From Hippea alviniae EP5-r (GTDB taxonomy: Bacteria > Campylobacterota_A > Desulfurellia > Desulfurellales > Hippeaceae), in NCBI RefSeq assembly GCF_000420385.1, contig NZ_ATUV01000001.1, positions 1,217,274 to 1,281,273 of the forward strand: 64,000 bases of DNA, written 5' to 3'. The position numbers were made by a program, and so were the translations under genes. This document shows, piece after piece, positions 32,613-40,630 of this stretch. Under the pieces are notes generated by a model. It was not told the origin of the DNA and did not search any database. It worked only from the letters and a program-made list of their open reading frames with translations. Every line of letters begins with the position of its first letter. Position 1 is the first letter of the stretch.

Positions 32613-33487
32613 CTCTTCACCAAAGCAGGGCCTACTTCTGCCATAAACAATCCAGCAAACATTATAACCGCACCTATGTATGCTCTTAAGCTTAAAACTT
32701 CACCACCAAGCAGATAACCAAATATAGCAGCAAATACAGGCTCCATAACAAAGATTATGGCTGTTTTTGTTGGTGTTGTGTACTTCTGGGCTGTATTTTG
32801 AATAACAAATGCATAAACAGTGGCAAAAATGGCAGTAATAAGAAACGAACCGATAAGATACATATTCCACTTCTTTGGAAAAAGATAAGGTTCACTTGCA
32901 AGATTTACCAAAGTCGAAAGAATCGCCAGAATAGTTATCTCGACAACCGTCAAAAGATAGGTATCATGCTTTCTTGAATACCTATCCGTCAAAACTATCT
33001 GAATAGCAACGAATATAGCACAAATTATCGTAAGCAAATCACCTTTTGACAAACTCAATCCGCCTTTAAATGACATCATACCCATACCAACAAAAGCAAG
33101 CAGAGCTCCAACCTGAGAAAATACAGATGGCACCTTTTTCAACAAAAAAGCAGAGAGAATTGGCGTAAAAATCACATTCAAACCTGTCAGAAAACCAACA
33201 ATGCTTGCTTTCTCATACTCAAGGGCAACGGTTTGAAAGGCATAAGCCAAAAACAGAACAATACCCAAAATTACGCCATCTCTGATTAGCTCTCTGTTTA
33301 AATGTTTTAATTTATAAGAGAACATAAGAATCAAAAGAATGCTTGCAATCCAAAATCTGATTGATAAAAACGCAAAGGTGGGCATCATATTTATTGACTC
33401 TTTTACGATGATAAATGTTGAGCCCCAAAAAATTGTGACAGATAAGAGCAAAAGGTCGGCTATATACTCCTTTGAAAGCTTAAACAC
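32609..33487 (-). CDS. EamA/DMT-family transporter, second of three
   Basis: 292 aa, ten predicted helices. ILLLSVTIFWGSTFIIVKE opens repeat one and MEPVFAAIFGYLLGGE sits in repeat two, both classic EamA motifs. Overlaps its neighbours by 8 nt and 4 nt, so the three transporters are translationally coupled. Substrate unknown. Confidence 0.87.
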   Translation of the reverse strand: MFKLSKEYIADLLLLSVTIFWGSTFIIVKESINMMPTFAFLSIRFWIASILLILMFSYKLKHLNRELIRDGVILGIVLFLAYAFQTVALEYEKASIVGFLTGLNVIFTPILSAFLLKKVPSVFSQVGALLAFVGMGMMSFKGGLSLSKGDLLTIICAIFVAIQIVLTDRYSRKHDTYLLTVVEITILAILSTLVNLASEPYLFPKKWNMYLIGSFLITAIFATVYAFVIQNTAQKYTTPTKTAIIFVMEPVFAAIFGYLLGGEVLSLRAYIGAVIMFAGLFMAEVGPALVKR

Positions 33488-34397
33488 CGCTGCTCTCCCT
33501 TAGATGATAAAAATTAGCCATAAACACGCCAATTAGAATCAGAGCTCCACCAACAAACTGCAGCATATTTAGACCTATACCAAGTAAAAGATAACTCAAA
33601 GCTATCTCAAAAACCGGTTCAACCGAAGAAAATATGCTCGCAAGTGCAGAACCAAACTCCTTTATGGCAACAAACAGAAAAAGCATGGCAAGAAAAGTTG
33701 GAATTAAACCCAAAAGCAAACCAACACCCATCTGGGTTAAATTAGGAACGAACACTCCTTCTTTGACAAAGGTAAAAACCGAAAAAGAAACAAAAGCGAA
33801 AAATATGGTAAAAAAACTAAAAGCAAAAGGATTTTCGCTTTTTACAAACTTTTGAATCACAATAAGATAAAAGCTATACACAATCATTGCAGAAAAGCCA
33901 AACAAAACACCTTTGAGCTCTATTTTTGATGAGAAAGCATCATGAAAGATAAAGCCAAAACCGATGAGTATAACCGCAATATAAACAAACTTAAAAAATG
34001 TAAAGCTCTCCTTAAAAAAGAAAAACGCCAAAACGCTTACAAAGGCAGGATAGATGTAAAGCAAAAGTTCAACAACATTGGGCGATGTGAACTGAATGGC
34101 TTTAAAAAAACAGAATGCCTGAGTCGTATATAAAACACTGCCAGTTATAAAAGCTTTAAACAGAAGTGATTTGCTTATTTTTAGCTGTTCTCTTTTAAAT
34201 AAAGCCAGAAAAGAGCCGAAGAGTACAACAGCAGAGAAAAATCTCATAAAAAGCATCTTCAGTGTGGTTAAGTTTGCATCATAGCCCACCTTAATCAAAA
34301 CCGCCAATGTCGCAAAACAGAGAGCTGAGATAACCGAGTATAAAACGCCTTTAAAAAACGAATAATTCCGCATCTTTCCAAATAAAAAAACTTGCAC
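33480..34397 (-). CDS. EamA/DMT-family transporter, first of three
   Basis: 305 aa from the GTG at 34397; an in-frame ATG at 34373 (MRNYSFFKG) with GGAAAG directly before it may be the real start. Ten predicted helices with SSVEPVFEIALSYLLLG as the repeat-two motif. First gene of a probable operon reading into two further EamA genes, DUF1844 and the HD-GYP gene. A palindrome lies just upstream, shared with the divergent GntR gene. Confidence 0.83.
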   Translation of the reverse strand: MQVFLFGKMRNYSFFKGVLYSVISALCFATLAVLIKVGYDANLTTLKMLFMRFFSAVVLFGSFLALFKREQLKISKSLLFKAFITGSVLYTTQAFCFFKAIQFTSPNVVELLLYIYPAFVSVLAFFFFKESFTFFKFVYIAVILIGFGFIFHDAFSSKIELKGVLFGFSAMIVYSFYLIVIQKFVKSENPFAFSFFTIFFAFVSFSVFTFVKEGVFVPNLTQMGVGLLLGLIPTFLAMLFLFVAIKEFGSALASIFSSVEPVFEIALSYLLLGIGLNMLQFVGGALILIGVFMANFYHLRESSGV

Positions 34398-34404
34398 TTT
34401 TGAG

Positions 34405-34421
34405 TGATATACTATATATCA
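34405..34421. promoter_or_regulatory. Perfect palindrome, probable GntR operator
   Basis: TGATATA-CTA-TATATCA is a perfect 7-bp inverted repeat with a 3-nt centre in the 52-nt divergent spacer between the EamA genes and the FCD-type GntR gene. Size and place suit a FadR-subfamily operator controlling both directions. This is inference from position and symmetry. Confidence 0.65.
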
Positions 34422-34449
34422 GAAAAAAGCAAAACACAAGGAGAAAAAG

Positions 34450-35112
34450 ATGAGCATCAATACTAAATCGTTAAGGGAACAGGTATATGAACATTTAAAG
34501 GAAAAAATTAATGCAGGTGAAATAAGAAAAGGCGATTTATTGGACTTAGGAGCTTTAAGCAGAGAACTTGGAATAAGCAAAACACCTTTAAGAGATGCTC
34601 TACTAAAACTTGAAAGTGATGGGTTTGTCGAAATAATGCCAAGAAAGGGCGTTAAGGTTAAAGCATTAAATCTAAAAGATATAGAGAACCTATACCAGAT
34701 AATAGGAGCACTTGAGTGTGCCATAATAAGCGAGACGGCAAATAAATTAACGGAAAACGACATTGACAAGATGGCAAAATTAAACGAAAAAATGAGAGAA
34801 GCTTTAGATGACAAAAATTTCGACAAATATTATGAGCTAAATTTGGAGTTTCACAACACCTATCTTTTACTTTCAGACAACTGGGAAGTTCTAAGGATAA
34901 TCTCTATTTCCAAACAGAGACTTTATGACTTTCCACGAAGAAAAGAGTATCTCCCAGAGTGGGAGTATAACTCACTAAAAGAACATGCAGAATTAGTTGA
35001 GCTATTCAGAAAAAAGGATTACCAATCCGCTGCCTTATTCATCAAAGATGTCCACTGGTCCTTTGAAGTGCAAAAAAGGTTTATTCTAAAGTATTACCCA
35101 GATGCAAAATAA
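34450..35112 (+). CDS. GntR-family regulator, FadR/FCD subfamily
   Basis: 220-aa DNA-binding regulator. The N-terminal winged helix (LREQVYEHLKEKINAGEI ... LSRELGISKTPLRDALLKLE) covers about residues 8-70, and an all-helical FCD ligand domain (about 78-215) follows. AAGGAGAAAAAG precedes the ATG. Divergent from three EamA exporters and likely their regulator. The effector is unknown; FCD proteins usually bind organic acids through metal-binding His/Asp residues. Confidence 0.9.
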   Translation: MSINTKSLREQVYEHLKEKINAGEIRKGDLLDLGALSRELGISKTPLRDALLKLESDGFVEIMPRKGVKVKALNLKDIENLYQIIGALECAIISETANKLTENDIDKMAKLNEKMREALDDKNFDKYYELNLEFHNTYLLLSDNWEVLRIISISKQRLYDFPRRKEYLPEWEYNSLKEHAELVELFRKKDYQSAALFIKDVHWSFEVQKRFILKYYPDAK

Positions 35113-35140
35113 AAAACCGGGCTAAAAGCCCGGCCGTTTT
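35111..35140. terminator. Bidirectional terminator
   Basis: CCGGGCT-AAA-AGCCCGG (35117-35133) is a 7-bp GC-rich hairpin with six A residues on the left and TTTT slightly to the right. It lies between two convergent genes (GntR on plus, Gly-rich protein on minus). The minus-strand direction has the better U-tract. Confidence 0.85.
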
Positions 35141-35141
35141 G

Positions 35142-36089
35142 TTATCTATGACCGCCGCCACCGCCGTGGCCACCACCTGAGCCACCAGCACCACCAGATG
35201 CTCCGCTTCCCATACCGCCTGATGGGCCTCCTCCTGTGCCGCCCATACCTCCACCTGTTCCACTGGCACCACCTCCAGCGGAGCCGCCGCCCATACCTCC
35301 GGCGGAACCAGTTGTTCCTCTGCCCATGCCTCCGGCTGAGCTAACAGCGGACATACCGCCTTCATGTATAGCTTCGTTTATACTTTCTGCAGCCATCTGA
35401 GCACTCATATGATTGGCGCTATCTGTCAGAGTTTCTCTAACCTGTTTCATGTCGCCGGGAGTAGCCTCATTCTTGAGAGCATTGGTTACGGTATCAACTG
35501 TTTCTTTACCGCTTACTCCGTACATGGCAAAAGTAGCAACCGTTTTAGTGGTCTCTTCAGCGAGTTTTTGGGCCTGAACTCTATTCATTGTTCTTGTTCT
35601 CTGCTGAATTTGGGCCATTATTTTGTTCATTTCTTCTTTGTTCACCCCGGCTGCCAGAGCGTTAACAATATTCTCAGCCATTTGCTTTTGAGCCTGTTTG
35701 TCAGATGTTAGAGCCTTTGCCTTGGAATAGGCGTAAGCATACATATTTCTGGTCTGCTGCATGGCCTGGGCTATCTTATCTGCAGAAACACCCTTAGCAA
35801 AACCTTCTTCGGCCTTGGATATTAAAGGTTCTACAGGAAGTCCATGTTTTTCAGCAGCTATAATCTGATTTACCATCTGCATAGCAACACGATTTTGAAC
35901 CCTGTTTTGAATCATACTCTGAACCATTTCGGCAACGGCATTTGTGTTAACCCCAAGATCAACCATGGTTTGCACCTTTGTTCTTAACTGCGGCGATAAC
36001 TGAGTCATAAGCTGGTCAAGATTAGCAGAAAATGCCGGAGCAGAAAGCGCTAAAGCTAAAGACACACTCACAAAGGTTTTTCTTAACAT
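35142..36089 (-). CDS. Secreted protein with Gly/Ser-rich C-terminus
   Basis: No family recognised. 315 aa from the ATG at 36089, chosen because GGAGG lies 7 nt upstream. A signal peptide is clear (MLRKTFVSVSLALALSAPAFSA, cleavage near 22). Residues about 25-240 are helical with many Gln, Met and Asn. The last ~70 residues are almost only Gly, Ser, Ala and Met in GGxGGG-like repeats ending His-rich (GHGGGGGHR). It is the last gene after an ECF sigma operon and could be its main exported product. A glycine-rich tail suggests surface or matrix exposure, unproven. Confidence 0.7.
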   Translation of the reverse strand: MLRKTFVSVSLALALSAPAFSANLDQLMTQLSPQLRTKVQTMVDLGVNTNAVAEMVQSMIQNRVQNRVAMQMVNQIIAAEKHGLPVEPLISKAEEGFAKGVSADKIAQAMQQTRNMYAYAYSKAKALTSDKQAQKQMAENIVNALAAGVNKEEMNKIMAQIQQRTRTMNRVQAQKLAEETTKTVATFAMYGVSGKETVDTVTNALKNEATPGDMKQVRETLTDSANHMSAQMAAESINEAIHEGGMSAVSSAGGMGRGTTGSAGGMGGGSAGGGASGTGGGMGGTGGGPSGGMGSGASGGAGGSGGGHGGGGGHR

Positions 36090-36152
36090 CTTCACACCTC
36101 CTTCTCTTTTTTCCTCAGTCTTCACTTATTAAACGCTTTAGCGCCGAAAAGG

Positions 36153-36500
36153 TTACATACTTTTTGTCGCAACATAGACACAGTCCTCACCACCAAAGCC
36201 ATCTTTCTCTTTCATTTTGCAAGGAGGAACAAAAACATGCCCGTCAACTATATAGAAATACTTTACTATACCAGGCTTAAACGGAACTTCTGCCTTCCAA
36301 AGATTGTCTTCTACTCTGGTAGCTTTAATTTTTCTGAAATTGGTAAGGCTCGAAACAAAATATACATGCCTGGCTTTAGGTATCTGAGCATAAAAGACAA
36401 GTTTACGATTCTCCTTTTTGACAAGATAAGGAGAAGACGAACAACCCCCCAAGATAAAAGCTACTGCTACAACTCCCGATACCTTTCTAAACAACTTCAT
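36153..36500 (-). CDS. Lipoprotein with glycogen-binding-like domain
   Basis: 115 aa from the ATG at 36500 (GGAGG 6 nt upstream). It has a lipoprotein signal with lipobox FILGGC, Cys at residue 20. The rest resembles the AMPK/CBM48-like immunoglobulin fold: VYFVSSLTNFRKI, LWKAEVPFKPGIVKYFYIVDG. It shares that fold with the neighbouring anti-sigma gene, so the two may bind the same ligand on the two sides of an envelope layer. Family assignment is by pattern only. Confidence 0.7.
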   Translation of the reverse strand: MKLFRKVSGVVAVAFILGGCSSSPYLVKKENRKLVFYAQIPKARHVYFVSSLTNFRKIKATRVEDNLWKAEVPFKPGIVKYFYIVDGHVFVPPCKMKEKDGFGGEDCVYVATKSM

Positions 36501-36523
36501 AAGGCACCTCCTTTTTGAGTTTT

Positions 36524-37111
36524 TCAAGCTTTTATAACAGAATCAAAGCCGCCAAAACCGTTATATATTTTTGCCGGGTTAGAAGGATCATAAATGACCT
36601 TTTTATCGTTTACAACAAAATTATATTTATAAAAACCATTAGGTGATAGCTTAACATAAGCCTGCCAGTATCCAGAACCTACTTTTTTTAGGTAAATCTT
36701 TTTCCAACCAGTAAAACTACCTATAAGAGCCACACTTTTGGCCGAAGGGTCATAGTAAACAAACCTGTAAACAATCTCATTTTTGCTAATAACCTTCTTA
36801 TTACCTTTATTAACTTTTCCACTGTAAAAACCCAAAACAAAAGAAAAAATAACTAACAACACAGCAGCAATCATACCAATTTGCTTGTAAAATGTCTTAC
36901 TTGTATGTCTATTCTCAATATGAAAAGAATTATTATATGGAATTTCGAAAGATACCAACTTTTCGCTTTCAAGCATCTCAATTGATTCTCTATACAGCTC
37001 ATCATCCTTTTTAAGAATTTTTACAAACTCTATTTTTTCATCCAGATCAAGCTCATTATCTATATATTTCGAAATCAACAACTCTCTATCTTCTATTCTA
37101 CTGTTTCTCAT
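36524..37111 (-). CDS. Anti-sigma-like membrane protein with glycogen-binding-like domain
   Basis: 195 aa. The N-terminal cytosolic part (DRELLISKYIDNELDLDEKIEF) looks like an anti-sigma domain without the zinc HxxxCxxC motif. One TM helix lies about 76-96, followed by an outside CBM48/AMPK-like domain (SVALIGSFTGWKKIYLKK, YWQAYVKLSPNGFYKYNFVVN). Its ATG overlaps the sigma-factor stop (ATGA) and GGAGGG precedes it. It likely holds the sigma factor and senses an envelope ligand; the ligand is unknown. Confidence 0.75.
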   Translation of the reverse strand: MRNSRIEDRELLISKYIDNELDLDEKIEFVKILKKDDELYRESIEMLESEKLVSFEIPYNNSFHIENRHTSKTFYKQIGMIAAVLLVIFSFVLGFYSGKVNKGNKKVISKNEIVYRFVYYDPSAKSVALIGSFTGWKKIYLKKVGSGYWQAYVKLSPNGFYKYNFVVNDKKVIYDPSNPAKIYNGFGGFDSVIKA

Positions 37112-37602
37112 ATTAATCCCTCCTTTCTCATCATCTCTTTTAGCTTTTTCCTAATTCTGTAAACCTTTATCTTTATGTTTCCTTCGCTCATGTTTAATAT
37201 TTTGCCAATCTCCCTATAAGTTAAATCCCCTGAAGACACCATGGATATCAAATTTCTTTCATCTTCGGGTAATTTCTCAAGCATCTTCAAAACACCTTCA
37301 TATTTCTCATCAATCAAAGCCAACTCAAAAGCGTTATAAGCAGAACTAACACTATTTTCAATATCAGTATCAGCAACTTCAGCTTTAAATTTACTCCTTC
37401 TTTTCATGTCAATAAAAAGATTATACCCAATTTTATAAAGCAAAGGTTTTGATAGATTGTGTCTATAATTCTCAAACATTTTTGTATAAGCTTCCTGTAA
37501 AATATCTGTCGCATCTTCCCTATTTCCGACTATTTTAACAAGATAAGAGAAAAACCTATTTTTGGTCTCTATAAAAAACTCTTCAAATTCCCGGGCTCGC
37601 AT
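37108..37602 (-). CDS. ECF-type RNA polymerase sigma factor
   Basis: 164 aa with region 2 (FSYLVKIVGNREDATDILQEAYTKMFE, about 17-43) and region 4 (LTYREIGKILNMSEGNIKIKVYRIRKKL, about 127-155), no regions 1 or 3. It directs polymerase to a small regulon, probably including its own operon. The next gene encodes a membrane anti-sigma-like partner. A pair of direct decamers lies upstream at 37656-37676. Confidence 0.88.
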   Translation of the reverse strand: MRAREFEEFFIETKNRFFSYLVKIVGNREDATDILQEAYTKMFENYRHNLSKPLLYKIGYNLFIDMKRRSKFKAEVADTDIENSVSSAYNAFELALIDEKYEGVLKMLEKLPEDERNLISMVSSGDLTYREIGKILNMSEGNIKIKVYRIRKKLKEMMRKEGLI

Positions 37603-37655
37603 CTCATATACTATAACTCTTAAAAACCAAAAAAGTTACACAAAATTTTCAAACC

Positions 37656-37676
37656 TTGCTAACGAGTTGCTAACGA
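37656..37676. repeat. Direct repeat TTGCTAACGA x2 upstream of the sigma gene
   Basis: Two identical decamers with an 11-bp period, about one helical turn, lie 54-74 nt upstream of the ECF sigma ORF on the non-coding side. They could be a same-face binding site for an activator. No matching regulator is apparent in the window. Confidence 0.5.
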
Positions 37677-37704
37677 AATATCTCTGTTCCTTTCTACTTT
37701 TCAC

Positions 37705-37731
37705 TTGACATTTTGAGACGAAAAGTATAAA
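37705..37731 (+). promoter_or_regulatory. Promoter of tRNA-Arg
   Basis: TTGACA and TATAAA are separated by 15 nt, a little short, with the -10 ending 34 nt before the tRNA. It is the only good promoter between the divergent sigma gene and the tRNA. Confidence 0.6.
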
Positions 37732-37765
37732 AAATCGCTGTCTTTTCAAGGAATGATGCCACTGT

Positions 37766-37842
37766 GCCCCGATAGCTCAGTAGGATAGAGCACAGGATTC
37801 CTAATCCTGGTGCCGCAGGTTCGAATCCTGCTCGGGGCACCA
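37766..37842 (+). tRNA. tRNA-Arg (CCT)
   Basis: 77 nt with encoded CCA. Acceptor GCCCCGA pairs with TCGGGGC; anticodon loop TTCCTAA gives CCT, reading AGG. Its 3' half is the integration site of the adjoining element and is restored in place by the element's left end. Confidence 0.97.
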
Positions 37843-37844
37843 TT
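37796..37844 (+). repeat. Attachment site attL (49-bp direct repeat)
   Basis: It runs from the anticodon stem of tRNA-Arg through the CCA end plus TT. Identical to 46407-46455. The left copy keeps the tRNA functional. Confidence 0.95.
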
Positions 37845-37859
37845 GAAAAGCCCGTCATT

Positions 37860-37896
37860 AAGCCAATCTGGGCAACTCGCTTGGGTTGGCTTTTTT
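37860..37896 (+). terminator. Probable terminator after tRNA-Arg
   Basis: AAGCCAA and TTGGCTT can pair across a 19-nt loop, followed by TTTT. It would end tRNA-Arg transcription just inside the element. The long loop lowers confidence. Confidence 0.5.
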
Positions 37897-37909
37897 CGTT
37901 TAATTTTCC

Positions 37910-37957
37910 AGTGGGACATTAGTGGGACATTGAAAACCAGTCAAGGCAGTGGGACAT
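37910..37957. repeat. Left cluster of AGTGGGACAT decamers (3 copies)
   Basis: Exact copies at 37910-37919, 37921-37930 and 37948-37957; the first two are 11 bp apart. Two more copies with the same spacing lie at the right end (46258-46278) in the same orientation. Position just inside both att repeats suggests arm-type integrase or excisionase sites. Confidence 0.7.
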
Positions 37958-38386
37958 CCGTATTTTGCTCTCTATGCTGTTGTTTTTTTCTCCGTTTTTT
38001 TCTTGTTCAAATTCTCTACTCAAACACAAATGTAGCATAGCATTTAAAGAAATATTGATGCATAAATCCCCTTCTCTATAAGCTTTTTGTTGTCTGTAAA
38101 CCTTTAGAATGTTCCTACTCTGTGCAGTTGTGCTAATATTTTTCAGGTTGAATATCGCTCGAATCCTGCGTCGAAGCGCTCCGTGTGTATGAAACTCTCA
38201 AGAAGAACCTATCAATTATTGGTTTTCTCCTTTCCCTTGCCTTGAGATAAATATCTTTATCTTTCTTATTTGTGTCTGCCTACAAAAGTAGGTGTAAGCT
38301 TATGTTAGAGAGAATATAGGAATACCTTTCTCTTATCTCTTATAGGATTTTTTAAGATGTAGGGTGTAATAGAGTGTCTTTGCTTA
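37958..38386. other. Non-coding left end of the element
   Basis: About 430 bp with no ORF I believe. It contains scattered T-rich tracts and no clear tRNA or rRNA remnant. It may hold recombination or regulatory sites. The only structured piece I can name is the promoter-operator that begins at 38387. Confidence 0.4.
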
Positions 38387-38414
38387 TTGACTTAAGTAAA
38401 GAAATACTTATATT
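38387..38414 (+). promoter_or_regulatory. Promoter with internal operator of the Phd/RelE pair
   Basis: TTGACT and TATATT are 16 nt apart, 31 nt before the antitoxin ATG. Between and overlapping them lies TAAGTA-N6-TACTTA, a perfect inverted repeat (38393-38410). That is where a Phd-type antitoxin would bind to repress its own operon. Confidence 0.65.
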
Positions 38415-38444
38415 TTTAGTATCTAAAGTTAAGGGGGTGGTTTT

Positions 38445-38726
38445 ATGCTGATAAACACAGACAAAATGATAAGCATAACAGAGCTTCAAAAACAGTTGCC
38501 TAAAATCATAAGAGATATTGATTCCGAAAAGACAAAGGTATTTGTTAGCAGAAGGAATAAAATCAAAGCTGTAATCATGTCAACAGAAGAGTATGAAACT
38601 CTATTAGAAGCAGCAGGGTTGTTGGAAGAGTTAGATATATCAGAAAATCTAAAAAAAAGAATGAAAAATTACAATCCCGATAACAACATTTCATGGGAAG
38701 ATATAAAAGCCAAGTATGAGTTATAA
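38445..38726 (+). CDS. Antitoxin, Phd/YefM family
   Basis: 93 aa. The N-terminal DNA-binding Phd fold (MISITELQKQLPKIIRDI, VFVSRRNKIKAVIMSTEEYE) is followed by a C-terminal toxin-binding tail. AAGGGGG precedes the ATG. It overlaps the next gene by 11 nt, as usual for toxin-antitoxin pairs. Confidence 0.88.
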   Translation: MLINTDKMISITELQKQLPKIIRDIDSEKTKVFVSRRNKIKAVIMSTEEYETLLEAAGLLEELDISENLKKRMKNYNPDNNISWEDIKAKYEL

Positions 38727-39027
38727 GATAGAATTCATACCTGAAGCGGAGCAGGATTTTGCCAAACTGGATAACTCTATAAGGAAACAGGTGGCAAAGA
38801 AGATAGACAAGTTTTCCATTAATCCCTATTTTGGAGAAGCTCTTCAAGATAAATTTGGTATGAATTTAACAGGTTTTTACAAAATCTATGTTTTAGATAA
38901 AAGGTATCGTATAGTTTATAGAATTATCGAAAGCTCAAAAATAGTTGAAATATGGGCTATAGATAAAAGAGACAAAAAGAAAGTTTACAAAGTGCTTTTT
39001 AGTAGGATAGAGAGAACAGAAGACTGA
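38716..39027 (+). CDS. Toxin, RelE/ParE family
   Basis: 103 aa. YKIEFIPEAEQDFAKLDNSIRKQV is the RelE/ParE N-terminal pattern, and YRIVYRI with EIWAIDKRDKKKVYK ends the fold. Probably a ribosome-dependent RNase (RelE) or gyrase toxin (ParE); the sequence alone does not decide. It stabilises the element with its antitoxin. Confidence 0.87.
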   Translation: MSYKIEFIPEAEQDFAKLDNSIRKQVAKKIDKFSINPYFGEALQDKFGMNLTGFYKIYVLDKRYRIVYRIIESSKIVEIWAIDKRDKKKVYKVLFSRIERTED

Positions 39028-39173
39028 AATAGGTTCTTGCAAAGAATTGCAGGTTTGCGGCGGCGGTCGGCGCAGCTTTTAAGCGATATTCAGCAAAAAT
39101 TTATGGGTTAAGTTAAGTTTTGCTTCTGTTTTGTGTGTGTGTATTGTAAAATAAAGGCAAGGCAAGAAAAGAA

Positions 39174-40421
39174 TTAGAAGGGGTTTTCAAAAACATCAAG
39201 CCCATTGTCTTTTACTCTATCCTGCACTTGATTGTTGGTGTTAATAATGGCATCGTAGAGTTTTTCTAATGTGGTTATCTTCAAATGCTTATTAAAAAGA
39301 ACGGTTCTTAAACGAAGTGCGTCTGCTTTCCTGCCTTGCCATATCCCTTTAAGCGTTATGTAGCTTTGCCCGTTGTTAAGTGTTTCTGATAGTTTTTCTA
39401 TCATCGGCATTCTAAAGTTTTCTCTTCTGTCTATTTCTTCTTTATCACAAACGGTATAGATTTCTTTTCTTGCAGGAGCAAAAGCATAAGAAGGTAGCCA
39501 GTCTTCAAACTGCACACCTTTGGCAAAACATTCGGTTGGGTCTTTTCCAATAGGTGGAACAAGCCAAGTAGCATACCTAAAATGCTTTAGCCATAGATTT
39601 AATACTTTTTCTATCCCTGGCTTGTCATAGTCCAATAGAATTATAACATGTTTGGCTCTCTTAAGGGTCTTGAGTATTTTATCGTCAGGGAATATTGCAA
39701 CACTTCCCAAAGCAAGGATGCTGCAGTTTGTCTCCTGCCACAGAAGCATACCATCTAACTCACTTTCAACTACAATAACGCAATCGACACTTTTTTCAAA
39801 TATGACTGGTTGCATATTACTACCTGCAAAAGCTTTGTATTTAGGAGTTTCATTAAATCTTCTAATCTTGACACGGAGTATCTGATTATCTTTAAAAATA
39901 GGGATGACAACTCCTTTAGGAAGAAAAACCCTGTTGCGGTCTTTTAATCCCCAGTTTGCTGCAGATTCAAAGATGTTAAAAGGGTTAAACCCCAACCTAA
40001 AGTGTTTTATAGTCTCTCTCTTTAAAAACCTTTCGTTTTCCAAAAACTCTAAAGCAAAAGCATTCTGCCATAGATATTCTTGACTTTTCTTAACAAAGTT
40101 CATTGCTTTTTCTTGCCATGCCTTAATGTTTGATACTGTTTTACTTTTCTGCTTATTCTGTTTGTTTGTATGCAGGGCAGGAGAGATATTGAGATAACTA
40201 CAAGCCTCTTTAAAGCTTAACCCTTTTGCTTTCTTTAAATACTCAATAGAGTCGCCCTTTGCATTGCACTGCCTACACCAGAACCTGTCTTTTTCTGGCC
40301 AAACTCTAAATCTATCTTCACCTCCACAGAAAGGGCAAGGGCAGGCATACTCACCGCCATCTGTGCTTGCCACTCTTTTAGGGTTGAAGCCGTCTTGTTC
40401 TAATAGGTTTAGTAGGTTCAT
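39174..40421 (-). CDS. Primase-like protein with CHC2 zinc finger and Toprim
   Basis: 415 aa from the ATG at 40421, which has AGGAG 5 nt upstream. The N-terminal CHC2-type zinc ribbon is CPCPFCG ... FWCRQCNAKGD (about 27-56), like DnaG and phage primases. A Toprim-type region follows with VVESELDG (about 215) and ILLDYDKPG (about 255). No helicase domain; the neighbouring DUF3987 NTPase may supply it. It likely starts replication of the element at the adjoining iteron array. Confidence 0.85.
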   Translation of the reverse strand: MNLLNLLEQDGFNPKRVASTDGGEYACPCPFCGGEDRFRVWPEKDRFWCRQCNAKGDSIEYLKKAKGLSFKEACSYLNISPALHTNKQNKQKSKTVSNIKAWQEKAMNFVKKSQEYLWQNAFALEFLENERFLKRETIKHFRLGFNPFNIFESAANWGLKDRNRVFLPKGVVIPIFKDNQILRVKIRRFNETPKYKAFAGSNMQPVIFEKSVDCVIVVESELDGMLLWQETNCSILALGSVAIFPDDKILKTLKRAKHVIILLDYDKPGIEKVLNLWLKHFRYATWLVPPIGKDPTECFAKGVQFEDWLPSYAFAPARKEIYTVCDKEEIDRRENFRMPMIEKLSETLNNGQSYITLKGIWQGRKADALRLRTVLFNKHLKITTLEKLYDAIINTNNQVQDRVKDNGLDVFENPF

Positions 40422-40442
40422 TAGGTCTCCTGTTTTAAAAAC

Positions 40443-40630
40443 ATCTGGCATCTGGCAGAGCATCCGTAAAATGTTATTCTAACGCCAATATCCTTATGCC
40501 AGATATATGTGGCAGTATCTGGCAAAATTGATAAAACCTATGCCAGATTGCCACTTTATGCCAGATACATGTGGCATTAGAAAAACCTGATAGAAACAGC
40601 ATTTTCTAAAAGTTTGCCAGATTGCCACTT
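40443..40630. repeat. Iteron-like array around TGCCAGAT
   Basis: TGCCAGAT or its complement occurs seven times. Two copies form the 18-mer TGCCAGATAYATGTGGCA (40497-40514 and 40559-40576), each with a TGCCA-N8-TGGCA inverted repeat, 62 bp apart. A 16-mer TGCCAGATTGCCACTT occurs at 40541-40556 and 40615-40630. The array fills the primase-DUF3987 spacer and enters the end of the DUF3987 gene. It looks like a replication origin or a replication-gene operator. Confidence 0.75.

Noticed and set aside
35081..35365. 94-aa minus-strand ORF over the Gly-rich tail
   Set aside because: It is a Val/Ala/Glu-rich shadow frame of the glycine-repeat region and overlaps the terminator and the GntR end.
40443..40630. 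CRISPR array
   Set aside because: The repeats are short, in both orientations and irregularly spaced, with no cas genes in the window.
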